Assembly: GCA_011048585.1 (NCBI GenBank)
Contig: DSDS01000137.1
Location: 1 to 32,091 of the forward strand
Length of the DNA: 32,091 nucleotides
Source of the DNA: Desulfurivibrio alkaliphilus
GTDB taxonomy: Bacteria > Desulfobacterota > Desulfobulbia > Desulfobulbales > Desulfurivibrionaceae
Direction: 5' to 3'
Position 1 is the first letter of the stretch. Every line of letters starts with the position of its first letter. The position numbers and the translations under genes are program-made. Under the pieces are notes generated by a model. That model saw only the letters and a program-made list of their open reading frames with translations, made no database searches and was not told the origin of the DNA. Positions 7,994-15,740 of this stretch are shown here, piece after piece.

Positions 7994-9256
7994 ATGCAAA
8001 TCACCCTGGTGTACCCCAAGTGGAATAAGATCCCGGAACAGACCGAATTCCATCTGCCACCCCATGGCCCGGTCTGCGTGGCCGCCTCAATTCCCGATCA
8101 CCATCAGCTCAGGTTTGTCGACGAGAACGTCGACCCCCTGGACTTCGCCCAGCCCACCGAAGTGGTGTTGCTCTCCATGATGCTCACCTGCCAGCTTCCC
8201 CGGGGCAAGGAGATCGCGGCGGAGTACCGCAAGCGGGGAGTGCCGGTGATCTGCGGCGGCATTGCCACCATGCTCCACGCCCAAGAGATGGCCGGCTATG
8301 TTGATTCGGTCTTTCTGGGGGAAACCGAGGGGGGCCGGCTGGCCGCGGTGCTGGAGGATTGTCGGAACGGAACGCTGCAGCCCAAATACGATTTTTTCCA
8401 CGATTTTCCTCCCATTGATACTATCGGTCCCGCCCGCCGGGAGATTCTCAACCGGCAGCGCTACATCTATCGGGGGGTGCAGATGGTGGATCTGGTTCAC
8501 GCCTCCCGGGGCTGCCGCTTCAACTGTTTTCCCTGCGCCACCGCCTTTCTTGGCGGCCGCCAGTTTAGACCGCGCCCCATCGATCGGGTGGTGGAAGAGT
8601 TGGCCGGTATTGAAAACAACCGCCTCTTTCTGGTGGATAACTCCCTGGCCCAGGATAAAAAATGGGTGATGGAGCTTTTTGAGGCGATCAAGCCCCTGAA
8701 GAAGAAGTGGATCAGTCACCCCATTCTCGACGAAGATGAAGTGGTGGCCAAGGCGGCCGAAGCGGGGTGCTGGTACGTTTACCAGGCGGTATTCGATACC
8801 TCGCAGGTGATCCGGGACCGGGTCAAACGGCTGAAGGATCACGGGATCGGAGTGGAGGCCGCGGTACTGCTGGGGCCCGACAATCAGGACGCCGACTATA
8901 TCAAGCGGCTGGTTGACTTTCTGCTGGAGATCGATGTCGAAATGGCGGAGTTCTCCATTCTGACCCCCTTTCCCCATACCCCGGTCACCGCCCAGATGGA
9001 AAAGGATGGCCGCATTCTGCACCGGGACTGGAGCCGCTACACCACCGCCGAGGTCTGTTTCCAGCCCAAGAAGATGACCCCCGAGGAGTTGCAGGCCATG
9101 TATCACTACGCCTGGGACAACTTTTACCGGGAGATGCCCCAGTCCCTGCGGATGGCCCGCCTCTTCAGCGAAGTGGTTAAGAAAGAGATGGCCGATGGTT
9201 CATATGTACCCCGACGCCTGGCCGCGAAACGCGGCTGGGAACTGCCCCGGAGCTGA
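7994..9256 (+). CDS. Cobalamin (B12)-binding-type radical SAM enzyme 1
   Basis: A 420-aa protein. The N-terminal ~130 residues form a Rossmann-like region typical of B12-binding radical SAM proteins (VVLLSMMLTCQLPRGKEIA, VPVICGGIATMLHAQEM, then VFLGETEGG). The radical SAM motif is C174-x3-C178-x2-C181 in SRGCRFNCFPCATAF, followed by RPIDRVVEELAGI and a C-terminal helical region (MTPEELQAMYHYAW) resembling the DUF4070-like tail of this class. The usual DxHxxG cobalamin ligand motif is absent, as in most of this class. Such enzymes do methylations, ring formations and C-C bond rearrangements on unactivated carbon. It lies 2 bp after the half-ketosynthase and 5 bp before a second enzyme of the same class. 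The two are diverged, so this is not a recent duplication. Confidence 0.92.
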   Translation: MQITLVYPKWNKIPEQTEFHLPPHGPVCVAASIPDHHQLRFVDENVDPLDFAQPTEVVLLSMMLTCQLPRGKEIAAEYRKRGVPVICGGIATMLHAQEMAGYVDSVFLGETEGGRLAAVLEDCRNGTLQPKYDFFHDFPPIDTIGPARREILNRQRYIYRGVQMVDLVHASRGCRFNCFPCATAFLGGRQFRPRPIDRVVEELAGIENNRLFLVDNSLAQDKKWVMELFEAIKPLKKKWISHPILDEDEVVAKAAEAGCWYVYQAVFDTSQVIRDRVKRLKDHGIGVEAAVLLGPDNQDADYIKRLVDFLLEIDVEMAEFSILTPFPHTPVTAQMEKDGRILHRDWSRYTTAEVCFQPKKMTPEELQAMYHYAWDNFYREMPQSLRMARLFSEVVKKEMADGSYVPRRLAAKRGWELPRS

Positions 9257-9261
9257 TCGCC

Positions 9262-10608
9262 ATGGGCCTGAACTGCCTCTTGGTCTCCGTCAACCAGGCC
9301 GTTGTCCCCTACCCGGTGTATCCCCTGGGAGTGGCTCACCTTTGCGGGGCCCTGCGGGAAGCCGGCCACGTTCCCACCCACTTTGATCTCCTGGCCGACG
9401 GCGGCCGGGATGGACTTGAGCGGCTGCTCCGGGAAAACAGCTACGAGCTGATCGGACTCTCCATCCGTAACCTGGACACGGTGGACAGCTCCGACCCCCA
9501 CGGTTACCTGCCGGAGATTGCCGAAACCGCCCAACTGATTCGCCGCTGCTCGGCGGCGGTGATGGTGCTGGGAGGATCGGCCTTTTCCATCATGCCCGGC
9601 GAGGTCCTGGCCTACCTGCAGGCCGATTACGGAGTGGTGGGCGAAGGGGAGCTGCTCCTGCCCTGGCTGGCCGATGAGCTGGCCGCGGGCCGTCGTCCCG
9701 AGGCCCGGCTCCTGTACAGTGAACGCAAGGATGATAGCTGGCCCCAACCGATCTTCAGCCCCAGCTCCCTCAAGTACTACATCACCCACGGCGGGATGCT
9801 CAATATCCAAACCAAACGCGGTTGCCCCCACCGTTGCGCCTACTGCTCCTACCCGACCATCGAGGGCAGGACCATGCGCTACCGCGACCCGGAGGAAACC
9901 GCCGCCGAAGTTGGCCGCTTGAGTACCGAGCATGGGGCCAGGTTTATCTTCTTCACCGACTCGGTGTTCAACGACGCGGCCGGCCATTTCCGCCTGGTGG
10001 CGGAGGCGCTGATCAAAAACGGCAACACCACCCCCTGGTGCGCCTTTTTCCGGCCGCAAAATCTGGACCGGGAGGATCTGCTGCTGATGAAACGAGCCGG
10101 CCTGGCCGCCATGGAGGTTGGAACCGATGCCGCCTCCGACCGAACCCTGGCCGCTCTGGACAAGGGTTTCTCCTTCGAGCAGGTGCTGGCCACCAATCGG
10201 CTGGCCCTGGAGGCGGAGATCCCCTGCGCCCATTTCGTCATGCTGGGCGGCCCCGATGAAAATCGGCAAACCCTGAACGAAGGACTCGCCAACCTGGAGA
10301 GCCTGGGAAAGTCCCTGGTCTTCGCCTTCACCGGCATCAGGATTTTGCCGGGCACCAGCCTGGCCCAACGGGCTGTGGCCGAAGGGGTTATCGAGGCCGG
10401 CCAACCGCTGCTGGAGCCGATCTTCTACTCATCACCCCAGCTCGCGGGGATCGATCTGGAGCGGGAGCTGACCGCCTCCTTCGCCGGCCGGCTAGATCGC
10501 ATCTACCCGGTTTCAGAGGCGATCGACCAGCTTACCATGCTCCACCGCATGGGCCACGTCGGCCCCCTTTGGGATTACCTTCTCCGGCCCCGCACCAGAA
10601 GACGATGA
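9262..10608 (+). CDS. Cobalamin (B12)-binding-type radical SAM enzyme 2
   Basis: A 448-aa protein of the same general class. The N-terminal B12-like region includes YPLGVAHLCGALREAG, ELIGLSIRNLDTVD, VMVLGGSAFSIMPGEVL and YGVVGEGELLLPWL. The radical SAM cluster motif is C188-x3-C192-x2-C195 in RGCPHRCAYCSYP, followed by EGRTMRYRDPEETAAEV and the TIM-barrel segments FIFFTDSVFN and AMEVGTDAAS. Its tail differs from that of enzyme 1. GGAG precedes the ATG by about 9 nt. It shares ATGA with the glycosyltransferase gene, which joins the radical SAM half to the APE-like half with no gap. Substrate unknown; a lipid or polyene chain is inferred from context. Confidence 0.92.
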   Translation: MGLNCLLVSVNQAVVPYPVYPLGVAHLCGALREAGHVPTHFDLLADGGRDGLERLLRENSYELIGLSIRNLDTVDSSDPHGYLPEIAETAQLIRRCSAAVMVLGGSAFSIMPGEVLAYLQADYGVVGEGELLLPWLADELAAGRRPEARLLYSERKDDSWPQPIFSPSSLKYYITHGGMLNIQTKRGCPHRCAYCSYPTIEGRTMRYRDPEETAAEVGRLSTEHGARFIFFTDSVFNDAAGHFRLVAEALIKNGNTTPWCAFFRPQNLDREDLLLMKRAGLAAMEVGTDAASDRTLAALDKGFSFEQVLATNRLALEAEIPCAHFVMLGGPDENRQTLNEGLANLESLGKSLVFAFTGIRILPGTSLAQRAVAEGVIEAGQPLLEPIFYSSPQLAGIDLERELTASFAGRLDRIYPVSEAIDQLTMLHRMGHVGPLWDYLLRPRTRRR

Positions 10609-11795
10609 ATGAAAAGGAAAACCCAAAAATTATCGTCGTCATTCCGGTTTACAATCATGGAGACTCCCTGCGGAAGGTGGTGGAAGGCACCCTGGCCGCC
10701 GGCTGGCCGGTGCTGGTGGTTGACGACGGCAGCGACGACGAGCCTCTGCGGCAGCTAACCGGACTCGACTGCGCCAAGCTCCGGCTGCCGACCAACGAGG
10801 GCAAGGGAACGGCCATCCTGGCGGGGGCCAGGGAGGCGGCCCGGCTGGGCTATGAAACCATGATTACCCTGGATGCCGACGGCCAGCATGACCCGGCCGA
10901 GGCGGAGCTGCTGGTCCGGCAGGCGGAGCTCATCGACCGACCGGCCATTGTGATCGGGGCCCGGCGGATGACCCAGGAGACGGCGCCCAAGGCCAGCCTT
11001 TTCGGCCGCGCCTTCTCCAATTTCTGGGTCCGGCTGGAATCGGGCCAGGAGCTGGCGGACACCCAAAGCGGCATGCGCCTCTATCCAATCCGCGAACTGC
11101 TGGCCCTGAACCTGACCTGCAGCCGCTACGATTTTGAGGTCGAAGTGCTGGTGCAAGCAGCCTGGGCCGGGGTTGCCCTGACCTCGGTGGAGATCTCGGT
11201 CCACTACCCTCCCCCCGGGCAAAGGATCACCCATTTCCACCAGTTACGAGACAATTTCCGCCTGACCCTGCTCCATACCCGCCTGCTGCTGCGCCGTCTG
11301 GCCCCTTGGCCCCACCGCCAGGTCTGCAGCCGGCCGGCCCCGCAAGAGAAAAAACTTCGCTTCCCCCGCCCCTGGCTGGCTATGCAGATGCTGTTTCGCG
11401 AACACAGTTCCGCGCCGGGGATGGCCACGGCGGTATGGCTGGGGCTGTTCATGGGCGCGCTCCCCCTGATCGCCGTCCATACGGTGGCAATTATCTACGT
11501 GGCCCATCGCCTCCATCTGAACAAGATGGCGGCGGTGGCGGCCAGCCAGTTCTGCATGCCGCCGGTGGTGCCGGTTATCTGCATTCAAGTCGGCTACTTC
11601 ATGCGGACCGGCCAGCTGCTTCTCGATCTCTCCCGGGAAAAATGGCTGCACGAGATCCATCTCCGCCTCTGGGACTGGTTGCTCGGCTCTCTGGTGGTCG
11701 GCCCCCTGCTGGGCCTCATCGGGGCCGTTCTGGTTTACTGGGCCCAAACCCGGCTGTTCAGGCGACAAACAAAGGAAAAGGGCCCGTCCGGATGA
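10605..11795 (+). CDS. Family 2 glycosyltransferase fused to DUF2062 membrane domain (ApeJ-like)
   Basis: A 396-aa protein. Residues ~1-230 are a GT-A fold glycosyltransferase with VIPVYNHGDSL, VVDDGSDD and the DxD-type LDADGQHDP, then DTQSGMRLYP. Residues ~260-380 are a DUF2062 region with three hydrophobic segments (ending in GPLLGLIGAVLVYW), which anchors it to the inner membrane. APE loci carry a glycosyltransferase of this type, usually beside the LpxL-like acyltransferase, as here (ATGA overlap). It probably adds a sugar, or a sugar-linked lipid carrier, to the polyene. I chose the ATG at 10605, which overlaps the radical SAM stop. A longer reading from 10569 adds residues with no family support. 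Confidence 0.88.
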   Translation: MNEKENPKIIVVIPVYNHGDSLRKVVEGTLAAGWPVLVVDDGSDDEPLRQLTGLDCAKLRLPTNEGKGTAILAGAREAARLGYETMITLDADGQHDPAEAELLVRQAELIDRPAIVIGARRMTQETAPKASLFGRAFSNFWVRLESGQELADTQSGMRLYPIRELLALNLTCSRYDFEVEVLVQAAWAGVALTSVEISVHYPPPGQRITHFHQLRDNFRLTLLHTRLLLRRLAPWPHRQVCSRPAPQEKKLRFPRPWLAMQMLFREHSSAPGMATAVWLGLFMGALPLIAVHTVAIIYVAHRLHLNKMAAVAASQFCMPPVVPVICIQVGYFMRTGQLLLDLSREKWLHEIHLRLWDWLLGSLVVGPLLGLIGAVLVYWAQTRLFRRQTKEKGPSG

Positions 11796-12697
11796 CCCCT
11801 GCTTCCCGGCCGCTTGGGGGCCGCCTTAAAATCAGGCTCGAAGCACTGGGCCACGGAATCTTCTATCTTACCCTGCGTCTTTTTGGTCAGCTGGGGGCCT
11901 ATCTGCTGCTGCTGCCGGTGATAGCGGCATATGCCGCTACCAGCCGGAAGATCGGGCGAAAAACGGCCCCCTACCTGAGCCGCCGTTTTCCGAGCGCCGG
12001 CCGTCCGGGCCGCTGGCTGGCCATGATCCGAAACCTGACCTCCTTTGGCCAGGTGCTGGTGGATCGCGCCTGGCTGGGAATCAAAGACGGCGATCTGCGC
12101 GGCGAATTTATCGGCTATCAGCAACTGGAAGAGCTGGTGAACCGGGGGAGAGGGGTGGTGCTGCTCACCGCTCATGTGGGCAACTGGCAGACGGCTCTGG
12201 CCCGACTGGACAGTCTGCCCACCCGGGTTCATGCCCTGATGCGCTACGATCAGGAGGCGGCGGCCAAACACTACTTCGACCTCCGTGACGGCAGGCGCCC
12301 CTTTGAAATCATCGACAGCGAGGGCCCCTGGGGTGGCATGATCGAGGCCACCGCAGCCCTCCAGCGGGGCGAGGTGGTCACCATCATGGGGGACAGGCTG
12401 GTTAAGGGCTCGGCGGTGACGGTGGATCTCCTAGGGGACCCAGCCAGAATACCCGAGGCCGCCTACTTTCTGGCCGGCTCGGTAGGAGCCCCGGTGGTTG
12501 TCATGTTTGCCGCCAAAACCGGGCGCAAATCATACCAGTTACGGGTCTGGGACAGTTGGTATCCCCGTTGGGAAAACCGGGAACAACGGGCGGAGGCCTG
12601 TCGAAACTCCGGTGCCAGGTTTGCCAAAAACCTGCAGGAGTATCTGGACGAGTATCCCCATCAATGGTACAACTTTTACGATTTCTGGCAGCAGTAA
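11792..12697 (+). CDS. LpxL-like lysophospholipid acyltransferase (ApeD/LPLAT type)
   Basis: A 301-aa acyltransferase of the LpxL/HtrB (lipid A late acyltransferase) superfamily. An N-terminal hydrophobic segment (LFGQLGAYLLLLPVIAAYAA) precedes the catalytic H128 in LTAHVGNWQTAL, where LpxL has HxxNWE-type signatures. Then come the IMGDRLVKGS block and EAAYFLAGSVGAPVVVMFAA. It would transfer an acyl chain from ACP to a lipid or sugar acceptor in the inner membrane. Together with the GT2 gene it fits the lipid-linking step of APE biosynthesis. It starts at the ATG overlapping the GT2 stop (ATGA). The open frame extends much further upstream, but that part shadows the GT2 gene. Confidence 0.87.
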   Translation: MTPASRPLGGRLKIRLEALGHGIFYLTLRLFGQLGAYLLLLPVIAAYAATSRKIGRKTAPYLSRRFPSAGRPGRWLAMIRNLTSFGQVLVDRAWLGIKDGDLRGEFIGYQQLEELVNRGRGVVLLTAHVGNWQTALARLDSLPTRVHALMRYDQEAAAKHYFDLRDGRRPFEIIDSEGPWGGMIEATAALQRGEVVTIMGDRLVKGSAVTVDLLGDPARIPEAAYFLAGSVGAPVVVMFAAKTGRKSYQLRVWDSWYPRWENREQRAEACRNSGARFAKNLQEYLDEYPHQWYNFYDFWQQ

Positions 12698-12722
12698 CTT
12701 AAACCAACCAAATGGAAGAAGC

Positions 12723-12980
12723 ATGGAAGAGCTCAAAGAGAAACTGAAGCGGATCTTGATCGACGAGATCAAAATCCAGGGGATGACCCCAGCGGACCTC
12801 AAGGACGATATGCCCCTGTTCGGCGATGACGGTCTGGGGCTTGACTCCCTGGATGCGGTGGAACTAGTCGTCCTGGTACAAAAGCATTTCGACGTCCAGA
12901 TTGCCGACATGGAGGAGGGCAAAGAGGCCTTCGCCTCCATCGCCAGCCTGGCCAACTATATTCACCAGAAAAAGAGCTGA
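12723..12980 (+). CDS. Acyl carrier protein (second of two; ApeE/ApeF-like)
   Basis: An 85-aa carrier protein with phosphopantetheine site S42 in DDGLGLDSLDAVELVVLVQKHF. The Asp-Asp-Gly-Leu-Gly-Leu-Asp-Ser form and an acidic C-terminal half are typical of ACPs in APE and DAR loci. GGAAG lies 4 nt before the ATG. It lies between the LpxL-like acyltransferase and a complete ketosynthase, so it probably carries the growing polyene of the right-hand module. Typical APE loci have two adjacent ACPs; here only one is present at this position, the other being at 3358. Confidence 0.94.
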   Translation: MEELKEKLKRILIDEIKIQGMTPADLKDDMPLFGDDGLGLDSLDAVELVVLVQKHFDVQIADMEEGKEAFASIASLANYIHQKKS

Positions 12981-12992
12981 AGGTAAGTTTTG

Positions 12993-14228
12993 GTGCCAGC
13001 AGCAGACAGGATCGCCATCAGCGCCATGGGGTGCGTCTCCGCCGCGGGTCGAAATCCGGAGGAACACCTCCGATCGTTGAACGGTCGGCCGGTGCCCTGC
13101 GGCCCGGTGCCCGCAGAGACCTTTGCCACCTCCCTGACCTTCCCGGTATTCAGCGCCCCGGACGAGCCGCTACCATCCCCGACCCCTGATTACCCGCGGC
13201 TTGGCCAGATCGCCGCCGACCTGGGTCCCACCGCCAGGCTGGCCCTGCGGGCCGCCCTTCAGGCCCTGGTCCGCAGCGGGATAGAGCCGGCGGACCTGCG
13301 GAAAAAGCGGGTGGGGATCTGCCTGGGCACCACCGTGGGTTGCGCCTTTAACGATGAGGATTACTACCGAGCCTGGCGCCAGGGGGCACATCCACCCTTG
13401 GACCCGGTGCGCCGTTACCTGCGCAACAATATCAGCGCAATCCTGCAGGAGATCCTGGGGGTGAGCGGTCCCAGCCTGGTGGTCACCAACGCCTGCGCCT
13501 CGGGTACCGATGCCCTGGGCATCGCCGGCAACTGGCTGCGGAGCGGGCGCTGTGATCTGGCCATTGCCGGCGGGGCCGACGCCCTGTCACGTATCACCTG
13601 CAACGGCTTTGCCGCCCTCCAGCTCACCGATTCCGCTCCCTGCCGCCCCTTTAATCAGAACCGCCAGGGACTGAATCTTGGTGAGGGGGCCGCCGTGCTG
13701 ATTCTCGAAAATGAGTCCTCGGCCCACCGGGCCCGGCGCCGGCCGATAGGCTGGCTGCGCGGCTACGGCTGTGCCGCCGATGCCTGGCATCCCACCGCTC
13801 CCCATCCGGAAGGGCGCGGCCTGCAGGCGGCCATTACCGCCGCCCTTAAGGACGCCATGATCCCGAATCGGAAACAGATCGCCATGATCAACGGTCATGG
13901 CACCGCCACCCCCAGCAATGACCTGGCGGAGACCTCGGCCCTGGCCGCCATCTTCACCCTTGATTATCGCCCGCCGCTGATTTCCACCAAATCCCTGACC
14001 GGTCATACCCTGGGAGCGGCCGGGGCCATCGAGGCGGTCTTTACCCTGCTGGCCCTGCAAAACGAAACAGTTTCGGGAACCCGCCGCTGCCGCCAACCGG
14101 ACCCGGCCTTTCCCTACCGGCCGCTCACCGAAAATGAGCAGGTTCCGCTGACCGGCAGGATCGGACTTTCCCAATCCCTGGCCTTTGGCGGCGGCAACAG
14201 TTGCCTGGTTTTGGAGGCGGCCCCATGA
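12993..14228 (+). CDS. Beta-ketoacyl-ACP synthase, complete (APE-type KS)
   Basis: An approximately 411-aa active ketosynthase with C168 in VTNACASGTDALGIAG, the first His in NGHGTATPSNDLAE and the second in TKSLTGHTLGAAGAIEA. It closes with LAFGGGNSCLVLEA. The start is GTG at 12993, with AGGTAAG about 6 nt upstream; a TTG one codon earlier is also possible. It overlaps the Cys-less ketosynthase-like gene by ATGA. That is the classic pairing of a ketosynthase with its chain-length-factor subunit, as in APE loci where the two form a heterodimer. This pair is the likely polyene elongation core. Confidence 0.94.
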   Translation: MPAADRIAISAMGCVSAAGRNPEEHLRSLNGRPVPCGPVPAETFATSLTFPVFSAPDEPLPSPTPDYPRLGQIAADLGPTARLALRAALQALVRSGIEPADLRKKRVGICLGTTVGCAFNDEDYYRAWRQGAHPPLDPVRRYLRNNISAILQEILGVSGPSLVVTNACASGTDALGIAGNWLRSGRCDLAIAGGADALSRITCNGFAALQLTDSAPCRPFNQNRQGLNLGEGAAVLILENESSAHRARRRPIGWLRGYGCAADAWHPTAPHPEGRGLQAAITAALKDAMIPNRKQIAMINGHGTATPSNDLAETSALAAIFTLDYRPPLISTKSLTGHTLGAAGAIEAVFTLLALQNETVSGTRRCRQPDPAFPYRPLTENEQVPLTGRIGLSQSLAFGGGNSCLVLEAAP

Positions 14229-15040
14229 GCAATCCGGTGAGCAAGGATGTTTTTGTCGCCAAGGTGGCACGGGAGATCGGGGTTCCAACCATTCCCGCCG
14301 ACCTGCTCCGCGACCTGCGCCGGGCCGATCTTTTTATCCAGGTGGCCGTGCTGGCCGGAAGCGCGGCCCTGGGTTCCGGCTCAGGCGATGATCCCTGCCA
14401 GACCGGGGTCTTTCTGGGCACCACCACCGGCCCGCTGGATACCAATTTCGGCTTCCTCGATTCCCTCTTCGACAACGGTGAAAGCCAGGCCTCTCCCACC
14501 CTCTTTTCCCATTCGGTGCATAACGCCGCCGCCGGCTATCTCGCCCGCCTCCTGAATCTCAGAGGACCGGCCCAAACGGTCACCAGTCCCGGCTGGCCCT
14601 TTCTGGCGGCCCTGGCCGAGGCCAAAACCGCCTTGGAGCTGATGCCGTTTAAAAGGGCCCTGGTGCTGGCCGTGGAGGAGGAATCCCCGGTGCTGGTTGA
14701 GGCCGCGACCAGGAGCTCGGCCCCGGCGTCGGCTCCCTCCCCGCGACGGGGAGCGGTAGCCTGGTTGCTGACCACCGAGACCGAGTCAAGGTACCGCTTA
14801 CCCAGATTAAACTCTATCCTGGTGGAAGAGAACCATTGCGCCGCCGAGTTCTACCTGCGGCGCCAGGAGGAGGTTTTTCAGCCGGATTTTACCCTTGCCC
14901 CCGGAGCAGAAGCCCCGGCCGGGCTGGCTGGGGCCCTGGCTTTGACCCAGGCCGTGGAGGAAATTGGACCCGGAGACGGCCCGCTCTTCTGGACCGCCAC
15001 TGCCTTCTGCGGCCGTGCCTCGGTTCGCATTGAACGGTAA
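14225..15040 (+). CDS. Chain-length-factor-like ketosynthase partner lacking active-site Cys (ApeC-like)
   Basis: A 271-aa protein that follows the N-terminal half of a ketosynthase (TGVFLGTTTGPLDTNF, LFSHSVHNAAAGYLARLLNLRGPAQTVTSP). Where the partner gene at 12993 has the nucleophile, this one has Gly123 in TSPGWP. The conserved His residues of the C-terminal half are missing. This matches the short Ketoacyl-synt_2 / chain-length-factor proteins of APE clusters, which have no catalysis of their own but shape the tunnel of the partner ketosynthase. The ATGA overlap with the active ketosynthase supports a 1:1 complex. It is longer than the comparable protein at 7437 and only loosely similar to it, so the locus has two different such subunits. 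Confidence 0.85.
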   Translation: MSNPVSKDVFVAKVAREIGVPTIPADLLRDLRRADLFIQVAVLAGSAALGSGSGDDPCQTGVFLGTTTGPLDTNFGFLDSLFDNGESQASPTLFSHSVHNAAAGYLARLLNLRGPAQTVTSPGWPFLAALAEAKTALELMPFKRALVLAVEEESPVLVEAATRSSAPASAPSPRRGAVAWLLTTETESRYRLPRLNSILVEENHCAAEFYLRRQEEVFQPDFTLAPGAEAPAGLAGALALTQAVEEIGPGDGPLFWTATAFCGRASVRIER

Positions 15041-15092
15041 GGCTCTTGACCCCGTTTCGGGAAAGCAAACCACAACCCAAGGAGGTGTCAAA

Positions 15093-15698
15093 ATGAAATT
15101 AACCAACTGGATTCTGGCCACCACCGTCGCAATTGTCGCCTGCCATCTGAGCCTGGGAGCCACCCCGGCCCTGGCCATTCAATCCCTGAGCGGGATGGTC
15201 GGCCAGACTTACTATCTGGCCTACAATCTCCATCCCGATCCGAAAAGAAATACCCTCTCGTCGGTCAACTATCAACTGGATGGGGCCATGATCCCCTGGG
15301 GCACCCAGGTGAAGGTGCAGAGGGTCGACCGCCGGGGGATGAGACTGGAGGCGGTGGAGAGTAAAAAGGTTTACCTCTATCAGTTTCATCGGAACACCGG
15401 CCAGACCCTGGCCCTGAGCGACCACATGGCCAAACTGCTGGTCAAGGATATCTCCGGCCTGAAAAAGGAGGTCAATGCCCTGCCGGCTCTCGATCAGCGG
15501 GGCATCAAAGAGGGGCGGGTCAAGCTGGGGATGACCAAGCGAGGCACCCTGATCGCCATCGGTCACCCCCCGGAATTCGCCACCCCCAACCCCGAAAGCG
15601 ACAACACCTGGAATTACTGGTACAATCGCTTCCGCACCTTCATCGTTAATTTCGACGACAAGGGCAAGGTGGAAGGGCTAACCGGCTATCCCTTTTAA
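15093..15698 (+). CDS. Exported protein with BamE/SmpA-like C-terminal domain
   Basis: A 201-aa protein preceded by a perfect GGAGGT site 6 nt before the ATG, the strongest ribosome-binding site in the locus. Residues 1-32 are a signal peptide (basic MKLTNW, hydrophobic core, ATPALA cleavage region). There is no lipobox cysteine, so it is likely free in the periplasm. The C-terminal ~60 residues (KEGRVKLGMTKRGTLIAIG, PP, NTWNYWYNRF, FDDKGKVEGL) follow the BamE/SmpA pattern: Gly-Met-Thr-Lys, a Gly-x-Pro turn, an aromatic Trp-x-Tyr strand and a final Phe-x-x-Lys-Gly strand. The middle region is unrecognised. It is not part of the APE set as I know it. The fold assignment is from motif reading only. 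It probably assists envelope handling of the product. Confidence 0.75.
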   Translation: MKLTNWILATTVAIVACHLSLGATPALAIQSLSGMVGQTYYLAYNLHPDPKRNTLSSVNYQLDGAMIPWGTQVKVQRVDRRGMRLEAVESKKVYLYQFHRNTGQTLALSDHMAKLLVKDISGLKKEVNALPALDQRGIKEGRVKLGMTKRGTLIAIGHPPEFATPNPESDNTWNYWYNRFRTFIVNFDDKGKVEGLTGYPF

Positions 15699-15740
15699 TT
15701 CCCGGTTTTCTTCGACAACTATTTACTTGATGGGAACAAG

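Noticed and set aside
5709..10608. Radical SAM/SPASM genes as part of a RiPP (peptide natural product) cluster.
   Set aside because: No small precursor peptide gene, leader-peptide binding domain or peptidase is visible nearby. Neighbours are lipid and polyketide enzymes.
15699..15740. Possible terminator or promoter in the gap before the ketoreductase (TTCCC ... GGGAA inverted repeat).
   Set aside because: Five-bp arms with a loop of about 27 nt and no T-run; too weak to call.
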